NCBI GenBank assembly: GCA_009912235.1
Contig: WNDS01000001.1
Coordinates: 868,001-932,000, forward strand
Direction: 5' to 3'
DNA from: Stenotrophomonas maltophilia
GTDB lineage: Bacteria > Pseudomonadota > Gammaproteobacteria > Xanthomonadales > Xanthomonadaceae
Length of the DNA: 64,000 nt
Positions 54,706-62,300 of this stretch are shown piece after piece. The notes under the pieces were generated by a model. The model was not told the DNA's origin. It did not search any database and worked only from the letters and a program-made list of their open reading frames with translations. The translations under genes were made by a program, and so were the position numbers. Within the stretch, counting starts at the first letter, position 1; each line of letters opens with the position of its first letter.

Positions 54706-55250
54706 CGCTGCCCCTGCAGCCACTCGCGGGCGATGAACAGCGCCGCGAGCGAGCGACCCTCGGAAAAATCCTCGCGCAGCATCAGCTGGTCCAGTTCGGC
54801 CAGCTTCCACGGCACCACTTCCAGCTCTTCCGGCTCATCACCGGCCAGCCGCTCGGGGTACAGGTCGCGCGCCACCACCAGCCACGACTGGTGGCTCATG
54901 TAGGTCGGCGCCAGGGTCATCGCGCGCAGCACGTCCACGCGGCGCGCGCCATGGCCGGCCTCTTCCTTCAGTTCGCGGTCGGCAGCCTGCTCGGGTGTTT
55001 CGCCGGCGTCGATGCGGCCCTTGACCAGGCTCAGCTCGTAACGGTGCATGCCGGCTGCGTATTCACGCACCAGCAGCACGGTCTCCGCGTCCAGCATCGG
55101 CACCACCACCACCGCGCCATGGCCACGGCTGACCAGCCGTTCGAAGCGGCGCCGTTCGCCGTTGGAGAACTCCAGGTCCAGGTGCTGGCGCTGGAAGGGA
55201 CCGTTCTCCTCGTCGGTGATCCGGTGGATGATCGGCAGGCGGCGGCTCAT
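54702..55250 (-). CDS. nudE: ADP compounds hydrolase NudE
   Basis: A 182-residue NUDIX hydrolase acting on ADP-ribose, NADH and related diadenosine compounds. The Nudix box is GRIDAGETPEQAADRELKEE ending AGHG, following VVVPMLDAETVLLVREY. The C-terminal YMSHQSWLVVARDLYPERLA and DEPEELEVVPWKLAEL match NudE. ATG 55250 is used. It is first in the coupled nudE-cysQ-mazG-ynfA run and divergent from bioA with 80 bases between. Confidence 0.92.
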   Translation of the reverse strand: MSRRLPIIHRITDEENGPFQRQHLDLEFSNGERRRFERLVSRGHGAVVVVPMLDAETVLLVREYAAGMHRYELSLVKGRIDAGETPEQAADRELKEEAGHGARRVDVLRAMTLAPTYMSHQSWLVVARDLYPERLAGDEPEELEVVPWKLAELDQLMLREDFSEGRSLAALFIAREWLQGQR

Positions 55251-55330
55251 GCGCGCCGCCCTGCCCGCGCCGGCAGGGGCAGCGGGACCGATAGAATGTA
55301 CGCAGGCAGCAACTTGTCCATGAGCCCGAA

Positions 55331-56722
55331 ATGCTAGCAGACCCGACCCCTTCCCCACTGGTCCAGCACTGGCGCCAGCGTGACCTGCAGGTGCTGTGGC
55401 ACCCCTGCACGCAGATGCGCGAACACCCCGACACCCTGCCACTGGTGCCGATCGCCCGCGGCCAGGGCGCCTGGCTGTACGACCACGATGACAACCGCTA
55501 CCTGGATGCGGTCAGCAGCTGGTGGACCAACCTGTTCGGCCACGCCGAACCACGCATCGGCGCGGCCATCGGTGCGCAGGCCGGGCAGCTGGAGCAGGTG
55601 ATGCTGGCCGGATTCGGCCACGAGCCGGCCATCACCCTGGCCGAACGCCTGCTGGCGCTGGCCCCGCGCCAGCCCGGCCGCGACCCGCTGGCCAAGGTGT
55701 TCTACGCCGACAACGGCTCGGCCGGGGTGGAAGTGGTGCTGAAGATGGCCTTCCACTACTTCCGCAACCGCGGCGAGCTGCAGCGCACGCGCTTCATCGC
55801 GCTGGAGAACGGCTACCACGGCGAAACGCTGGGCGCGCTGGCCGTCGGCGATATCCCGCTGTACCGCCGGGTGTATGCGCCGCTGCTGGCCGAGGGCCTG
55901 TTCGCGCCCTCGCCCGACGCCTACCTGGCCGAACCCGGGCAGAGCGCGGCCGACCGTGCGCGGCAGGCCGCCGACGGCCTGGCCGACCTGTTCGACCGCC
56001 ACCCCGGCGAGATCTGCGCGGTGATCCTGGAGCCGCGCCTGCAGTGTGCCGGCGGCATGCGCATGCACGACCCGGTCTACCTGCAGCGTGCGCGCGAACT
56101 GTGCGATGCGCATGGCGCGTTCCTGATCGCCGACGAGATCGCCACCGGTTTCGGCCGCACCGGCACCCTGTTCGCCTGCGAACAGGCCGGGGTGATGCCG
56201 GACCTGCTGTGCCTGTCCAAGGGCCTGACCGGCGGCTTCCTGCCGCTGGCCGCGGTGCTGGCCACCCAGTCCCTGTATGACGCCTTCCTCGACGACTCGC
56301 GCGAGCGCGCGTTCCTGCATTCGCAAAGCTACACCGGCAACCCGCTGGCCTGTGCGGCCGCGCTGGCGACGCTGGACATCTTCCGCGACGACGATGTGAT
56401 CGAGCACAACCGTGGCACCGCCGATGTGATGCGCAGGCTGGCGGCCCCCTTCGCCGACCACCCGCACGTGGCCGACGTGCGCCAGGCCGGCATGGTGGTG
56501 GCCTTCGAACTGGCCCGCAACGGCAACCGGCGCACGCCGTTCGACCCGGCCGCGCGGATCGGCCTGCACGTCTACAAGGCCGCCCTGAAGCGCGGCGTGG
56601 TGCTGCGCCCGCTGGGCGATGTGCTGTACTGGATGCCCCCGTACTGCGTGGACGACGAACAACTGGAACTGCTGGCCCACACCACGCTGGCCGCCATCGA
56701 CGAGGCCATCGCATGCGCGTGA
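55331..56722 (+). CDS. bioA: Adenosylmethionine-8-amino-7-oxononanoate aminotransferase
   Basis: A 463-residue PLP-dependent class III aminotransferase making 7,8-diaminononanoate in biotin synthesis. Motifs: LWHPCTQMREH at the N-terminus, YLDAVSSWWTNLFGHAEPRI, FYADNGSAGVEVVLKMAFHY, ICAVILEPRLQCAGGMRMHD, IADEIATGFGRTGTLFACEQ and SKGLTGGFLPLAAVLA, the last holding the PLP lysine. The GXDWxPC-like HPCTQM and WW signature distinguish BioA. It overlaps rsmE by 10 bases. No other biotin genes are seen here. Confidence 0.95.
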   Translation: MLADPTPSPLVQHWRQRDLQVLWHPCTQMREHPDTLPLVPIARGQGAWLYDHDDNRYLDAVSSWWTNLFGHAEPRIGAAIGAQAGQLEQVMLAGFGHEPAITLAERLLALAPRQPGRDPLAKVFYADNGSAGVEVVLKMAFHYFRNRGELQRTRFIALENGYHGETLGALAVGDIPLYRRVYAPLLAEGLFAPSPDAYLAEPGQSAADRARQAADGLADLFDRHPGEICAVILEPRLQCAGGMRMHDPVYLQRARELCDAHGAFLIADEIATGFGRTGTLFACEQAGVMPDLLCLSKGLTGGFLPLAAVLATQSLYDAFLDDSRERAFLHSQSYTGNPLACAAALATLDIFRDDDVIEHNRGTADVMRRLAAPFADHPHVADVRQAGMVVAFELARNGNRRTPFDPAARIGLHVYKAALKRGVVLRPLGDVLYWMPPYCVDDEQLELLAHTTLAAIDEAIACA

Positions 56723-57450
56723 CCCGCTGCCCCATCGACCTGCCGCTGCACGCCGGGCAGACCGTGACCCTGCCGGAAGAGACGGCCAACCACCTGGTGC
56801 GCGTGATGCGCCTGCGCGAAGGCGATGGCTGCGTGCTGTTCAACGGCGACGGCCACGATTACGCCGCCACCGTGGTGCTGGCCGGCAAGCGCGAGGTGCA
56901 GGTGCGCATCGACGCGGCGGAACCGGTCGGCACCGAATCGCCGCTGCCGATCCTCCTGCTGCAGGGCATCGCCCGCGGCGAGAAGATGGACCTGATCCTG
57001 CAGAAGGCCACCGAGCTGGGCGTGAGCGCCATCGTGCCGGTGAATGCCGAACGTACCGAGGTGAAGCTGGACGCAGCCCGTGCGGAAAAGCGCGTGGCGC
57101 ACTGGAACAACGTGGTGCAGTCGGCCTGTGGCCAATCCGGGCGCGCCCGCATTCCGGCCGTGGCGCCGCCGCAGTCGCTGGCGCAGGCTTGCGCGGCGCT
57201 GCCGGCGGACACGCTGCGGCTGACGCTGGACCCGCTGGGCGCGCACCGCCTGTCCACGCCGCAGGATGCACCGGCCGGCGGCATCGTGATCGCCATCGGG
57301 CCGGAAGGCGGCTGGTCGCCGCGCGACCGCGCGCAGCTGGAGGCGGCCGGGTTCCAGGGCCTGCAGCTGGGGCCGCGCATCCTGCGCACGGAAACTGCCG
57401 GGCTGGCCGCGATCGCCGCGCTGCAGGCACGGCTGGGGGATCTGGGGTAA
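56713..57450 (+). CDS. rsmE: 16S rRNA (uracil1498-N3)-methyltransferase
   Basis: A 245-residue SPOUT methyltransferase that methylates U1498 of 16S rRNA. The N-terminal PUA-like part has PEETANHLVRVMRLREGDGC; the catalytic part shows LQGIARGEKMDLILQKATEL, GVSAIVPVNAERTE, and the knot motifs GIVIAIGPEGGWSPRDRAQL and LGPRILRTETAGLAAIAALQ. ATG 56713 is inside the last codons of bioA, a 10-base overlap. A pair of SMAG hairpins follows. Confidence 0.95.
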   Translation: MRVTRCPIDLPLHAGQTVTLPEETANHLVRVMRLREGDGCVLFNGDGHDYAATVVLAGKREVQVRIDAAEPVGTESPLPILLLQGIARGEKMDLILQKATELGVSAIVPVNAERTEVKLDAARAEKRVAHWNNVVQSACGQSGRARIPAVAPPQSLAQACAALPADTLRLTLDPLGAHRLSTPQDAPAGGIVIAIGPEGGWSPRDRAQLEAAGFQGLQLGPRILRTETAGLAAIAALQARLGDLG

Positions 57451-57475
57451 GCCACGGAGCATCGTGGCCGCTGCG

Positions 57476-57545
57476 CTCGCCGGGCATGGCCCGGCGCTAC
57501 CGTCTGGATTCACCGGGTGCTGCGCTCGCCGGGCATGGCCCGGCG
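57476..57545 (-). repeat. Duplicated SMAG-type hairpin after rsmE
   Basis: GCTCGCCGGGCATGGCCCGG at 57476-57495 (ends CTAC at 57500) and a second copy at 57524-57545. The unit including GCTGC before it is directly repeated over 27 bases (about 57470-57496 and 57519-57545), so a local duplication is likely. It separates the convergent rsmE and CheW-like genes. Confidence 0.72.
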
Positions 57546-57550
57546 GATGG

Positions 57551-58015
57551 TCAGGCCGCCAGCGAATCCAGCGCGGCTTCCAGCGCGTCCAGGTTCGGCA
57601 GCAGCGCACTCTGTTCGCCCAGCAGCACGCGCATGTGCAAGGTGTCGGGCAGGGTTTCTTCCGAAGCGTCGGCCAGCAGGCCATCGCGCGGCACCGCAAT
57701 CAGCTGCGGGAAGCTCTGGGTCAGCAGCGCGTAGTAGGGCCGGTCGGCCTGGCCACCGAGCGCCTTCAGCACCACCACCTTGTTGTGGGCGGCCACCGGT
57801 TCGTCGCCCAGCCCGGACAGCCGGGCGAAGGACACCAGCGGCACGGTCCAGCCGTGCCAGGCCAGTTCACCCAGCAGCCAGCGCGGCGCGTCGGCCACCG
57901 GCTGCAGCGGCACGCGCGCCATCATTTCGGCCACGGTGGCATTGGGCAGCAGCACGCGTTCGTGCCCGGCCTGGATCAGGACCCCACGGATCTCATCGTT
58001 GCTGGCGTAGCTCAT
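57551..58015 (-). CDS. CheW-domain protein of the pilus chemotaxis operon (ChpC-like)
   Basis: A 154-residue CheW-like protein. The fold is indicated by IRGVLIQAGHERVLLPNATV, a loop LAWHGWTVPLVSFARLSGL and the later VVVLKALGGQADRPYYALLT. CheW adaptors bridge receptors and CheA kinases; this one, directly after a ChpA-type kinase and a CheB-like protein, matches ChpC in type-IV-pilus (Chp) systems. ATG 58015 overlaps the preceding stop (58012) as ATGA. The symbol is not certain, so it is left blank. Confidence 0.8.
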   Translation of the reverse strand: MSYASNDEIRGVLIQAGHERVLLPNATVAEMMARVPLQPVADAPRWLLGELAWHGWTVPLVSFARLSGLGDEPVAAHNKVVVLKALGGQADRPYYALLTQSFPQLIAVPRDGLLADASEETLPDTLHMRVLLGEQSALLPNLDALEAALDSLAA

Positions 58016-59370
58016 GCGGCGTCTCCTTCATCCCCTGCCCAGCGCGCGGCGATCACCTGCGCCAGTTCCTGCGGCTCGCCGGCCGCCATGCCTGCGGCAA
58101 CCACCGCGGTGGCTGCCGCAGGGTCGTAGCAGCCTTCCCCGGTCTGCCCGGCCACCCAGGCACCGGCGGCGGCCAGATCCAGCGCGGCATCCACATGGCC
58201 CAGCTCGGCACCGCTGAGCAGCACCACCGCACTGTGCGCGGCATCCAGCGTGGACAGCTGCAGGCCGGCGCCACTGGCGATGAACTGCAGGCCGTCGCGC
58301 TGCACCTGCAGGCCGGTGTCATCGGAGAGGATGTGCACCTGCCCGGGCAGCGCGGACTGGCCCGGCTCGGCCAGCAGCACCGGCAGCGGCGAGACGCGCG
58401 CCATCTGCTTGACCAGGTTGCCGTAGCGGCCGCCGTCCAGGCGCATGTGCACCAGCACCGGCACGCGCAGGCCCTGCGGCAGCGCGCCCGGCAGGCGACG
58501 CAATGCGTCGGGGCCGCCGATGCCGGCCAGCACCAGCACGGCGCCGGCACGCGCACCGTCGGCAGGGGCATCCAGATCGACCAGCGACAGCGCGCTGCTG
58601 GCGAAAGCGGCCGCTTCCGGTACGGCTACCACCGCCGGGACCACCGGCGGCGGCGTGTTGTCCTCGTCCACCAGCGACCAGTGCGTGTGGTCGCCGAAGG
58701 ACACCGGCGGCGCTGCGGGCGCGCGCTCCGCTGCGACCGGCGCGTCCTGCTCCGGCACCGGCGGCGGCACGCTGGCGGCCGGCGGCTGCAGCGCGGCCAG
58801 GGCCTCTTCCAGCGAGACCGGCTCGGACACCTGCGCCGGCGGCTGGTAGGCCAGCCCCTCGGCATCCTGCGGCGGGTACAGCGTGTCGGACGGCAACGCC
58901 GGAGCGCGCTCGTCGGCTTCCTGCAAGTGGCGCGCCAGCGGCGCATCGGCATGCAGCTGCGCCGGGGTCAACGGCAGGCCGGGTTCCAGTGCCAGCGCGG
59001 GCTCGTCTTCAGACCCGGGCGGCAGCACCTGCTGGTGGCCGTGCAGCTTGGCGGCCAGGTGGCGGCCCCAGCGCTGCGCGTCCCAGCCATCGCGGCGGGC
59101 GGCCACGTCGGCCTCGTCGAACACCAGGGTCAGCGCCGGTGACGACAGCACCGGGTCCAGCCGTTCCAGCGCGTCCTCGATGGCCGGTTCCAGCGCCACC
59201 ACCACCGCGCCGGGGCGGGCATCACGCAGCGCCTCCAGCGCCAGCGTGGTCGGGTCGTCTTCCAGCACCAGCTGCACATCGGCGTGCGCCAGTGCCTCGC
59301 GCAGGCGCTCGCGCGCTTTGCCCGGGCGGGCCAGCAGCACCACGGCCAGGGCCGGATTGGCTTCACTCAC
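58012..59370 (-). CDS. CheB-like chemotaxis protein lacking catalytic residues (ChpB position)
   Basis: An approximately 452-residue protein from a GTG at 59370 (GTG 59376 possible), overlapping the chpA stop by 8 bases. The N-terminal ~110 residues resemble a receiver-like domain (LAVVLLARPGKARERLREAL) without the usual metal Asp pattern. A Pro/Ala-rich linker follows to about residue 260. The C-terminal CheB methylesterase-like domain has AGIGGPDALRRLPGALPQGL, VPVLVHMRLDGG and LLSGAELGHVDAALDL. Alignment with CheB places Gly where the catalytic Ser of GASTGG belongs and Gly where the Asp of GMGNDG belongs; only the His of VHM remains. It is therefore probably not an active methylesterase. 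It lies between chpA and a CheW-like gene. Confidence 0.7.
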   Translation of the reverse strand: MSEANPALAVVLLARPGKARERLREALAHADVQLVLEDDPTTLALEALRDARPGAVVVALEPAIEDALERLDPVLSSPALTLVFDEADVAARRDGWDAQRWGRHLAAKLHGHQQVLPPGSEDEPALALEPGLPLTPAQLHADAPLARHLQEADERAPALPSDTLYPPQDAEGLAYQPPAQVSEPVSLEEALAALQPPAASVPPPVPEQDAPVAAERAPAAPPVSFGDHTHWSLVDEDNTPPPVVPAVVAVPEAAAFASSALSLVDLDAPADGARAGAVLVLAGIGGPDALRRLPGALPQGLRVPVLVHMRLDGGRYGNLVKQMARVSPLPVLLAEPGQSALPGQVHILSDDTGLQVQRDGLQFIASGAGLQLSTLDAAHSAVVLLSGAELGHVDAALDLAAAGAWVAGQTGEGCYDPAAATAVVAAGMAAGEPQELAQVIAARWAGDEGDAA

Positions 59371-62300
59371 GGACACGGGCGATCCCCAGCAGGTCATACA
59401 CGTTGCGCATCAGGTCCAGCTCCTGGTACGGCTTGCCCAGGTAGCGCTGCACGCCGATCTCGAAGGCGCGCTGGCGGTGCTTGTCGCCGCTGCGCGAGGT
59501 GATCATCACGATCGGCACGCCACGGAAACGCGCATCGGCGCGCATCGCGGTGGCCAGCTCGTAGCCGTCCATGCGCGGCATTTCGATGTCCAGCAGCATC
59601 AGGTCGGGCACGCGCTCGTCCAGCCGCTCCAGCGCTTCCACGCCGTCGCGGGCCACGCCGACCTCGAAGTTGTGGCGTTCCAGGATGCGGCTGGTGACCT
59701 TGCGCATGGTCAGCGAATCGTCCACCACCATCACCAGCGGCACCTGCCGTTCCTGGCGCGGGGCGTTGATGGCCACCGGTGCCTGCGGGTTGGCCACGTA
59801 GCGGCGCACCAGCGGAGCCACGTCGAGGATGACCACCACGCGGCCATCGCCGGTGATGGTGGCGCCGTAGATGCCGGGCACCGACGCGATCTGCAGGCCG
59901 ACCGGCTTCACGACGATTTCGCGGTTGCCCAGCACCTGGTCGATCGCCACGGCCGCACGCAGGTCGCCGGCGCGGACCAGCAGCAGCGGCACCTGGGCCA
60001 GGCCATCGGCGCGTGCCGGGGCCTGCCCGACCAGGGTGCCCAGGTCGTACAGCGTGTAGTCTTCGCCGCCGTAGCGGTAGCTGCTGTCGGCTGCTTCGAA
60101 ACGCTCGCGCGACAGGCGGCCGATACCACTGACCGAGGCCACCGGTACGGCGAAGGTGGTTTCGCCGATCTGCACGAACACCGCCTGGGTGACCGCCAGC
60201 GTCTGCGGCAGGCGCAGGGTGAAGCGCACGCCCTGGCCACGCACCGACTGGATGTCCACGGTGCCGCCCAGCTGGCGCACTTCGTTGCGCACCACGTCCA
60301 TGCCCACGCCACGGCCGGCCAGCTGGCTGACCTGGTCGGCGGTGGAGAAACCGGCGGCGAAGATCAGGTTGTCCAGTTCCTGGTCCGAGGGCTGTGCGTC
60401 GGCGGCCAGCAGGCCGCGGTCGATGGCACGGCGGCGGATCGCCTCGCGGTCCAGGCCGGCACCGTCGTCGGCCACGTCCAGCACGATTTCCGAGCCTTCA
60501 CGGTGCAGGCGGATGGCGATCTCGCCCTCTTCCTGCTTGCCGGCGGCACGGCGCTGCTCGGGCGCTTCCAGGCCATGGGCCACCGAATTGCGCAGCATGT
60601 GTTCCAGCGGCGCGACCATGCGGTCGAGCACGTTGCGGTCCAGTTCGCCGTGGGTGCCTTCCAGGGTGAGGTGCACCTGCTTGCCGGTGTCCAGGCCAGC
60701 CTGGCGCACCACGCGGCGCAGGCGCGGCACCAGGCCATCGAACGGCACCATGCGCGCGCGCATCAGGCCGTCCTGCAGTTCCGAACTGACGCGCGACTGC
60801 TGCTGCAGCAGGCCGTCGTACTGGCGCGACAGATCGTCCAGCACCGCCTGGAGACCGCCCAGATCGGCTGCCGATTCGTTCAGCGCACGGCTGAGCTGCT
60901 GCAGGGTGGAGAAGCGGTCCAGTTCCAGCGGGTCGAACTTCTGGTCGGCGTGGTCCTGCTCGCGCTGGTAGCGGGCCACGATCTGCGCCTCGGTTTCCAG
61001 GTCCAGGCGGCGCAGCTGGTCGCGCAGTCGCGCGTTGGTCCGCTCCAGCTCACCCATGGCGCCACGGAACGCGCCGAGCTGCTGTTCCAGCCGCGAACGG
61101 TAGATGGCCACTTCACCGGCATGGTTGACCAGGCGGTCGAGCAGGTCGGCGCGCACGCGTACCTGTTCCTGCTGCGGGCGCGCCAGGGCGTCGTCCTCGC
61201 CACTGCCTTCAACCGGCAGCGGTGCCGTCAGCGGCAGCACGGCCGCTGACGGTGCCGGTACCGGTGCAGCCACGCTGGCCGGCTCGGACACACCGCCACG
61301 GGTGCGCTGTTCGAAGGCCGCCAGCAGATCATCGGCGGCGCTGATCTGGCGGTGTTCGCCGGTGCAGGTGAGCAGCTGGTGCAGGCGGTCGAAGCCACGC
61401 TCCAGCAGGTGCGCGTCGCTGCGGCCGATCTCGGTGCGGCCGGCGGCCACGCCTTCCAGCAGCGATTCGATGCTGTGGCCGAGGTCGCCGATGGCATTGA
61501 TGCCAGCCATGCGCGCACCGCCCTTGAGCGTGTGCAGATCGCGCTGCAGGCCGGCCAGCGCATCGCGGTCCTGCGGTGCATCGCGCAGCGCGCTGATCAG
61601 GCCATCGCAGTGGTCGAGCAGGTCCTTGCCCTCCTCCACGAAGATGTCCACCAGCTCGCGGTCCAGCACGCTGAAGTCCAGCGCGTCCGGCGCGTTGTCG
61701 TCGACGACCTCGCCCGTGGCGGATGCAGCGGTGTCGGCCAGCAGTGCGTTGGTGGCCGGGTCCTCAAGCGGGTGTGCGGCGGCGTGGAGGGTGGCCACGG
61801 CAGCCGCCTCGTCGTCGCTGCTGCGCGGCGCCTGTTCCATTTCGAAGAACGGCACGGGAGCGCCGGAAACGACAGCCTGCGTGGGCGCGGTGTCGGGCAG
61901 GTCCTGCCCATTCACCGTGGCCGGGGGCGGCAGATCGACGCTCTCTCCTTCATCGACTGCCGCCGTCCCGCCCACGTCCGCTTCCTCGGCGAAGGCATCT
62001 GCCTCGCCCGGCGCGCGTTCGCTGGCCTGCAGGCCCAGCACGGGCAACGGCTCGTCCTGGTCCTGCTCCTGACCGGCATCCTCGACCACATGCAGGCCCG
62101 CCTCGAGGGCGGCCTGCCAGGTGACCGGTTCACCAAAGGCCGGCACAGCCTCTTCATCCTGCAGGCTGTACGCGTCGCTGTCGAGAGCCTGGCCCTCGTC
62201 GAACGTTGCGTCCTGCGCATTCAGCTCTGCGTCGTAACCGGTTTCAACGCTGGCATCGGCGGCAACAGCCGGTTCATCGTCGTCGCGCACCGGCAGCTTG

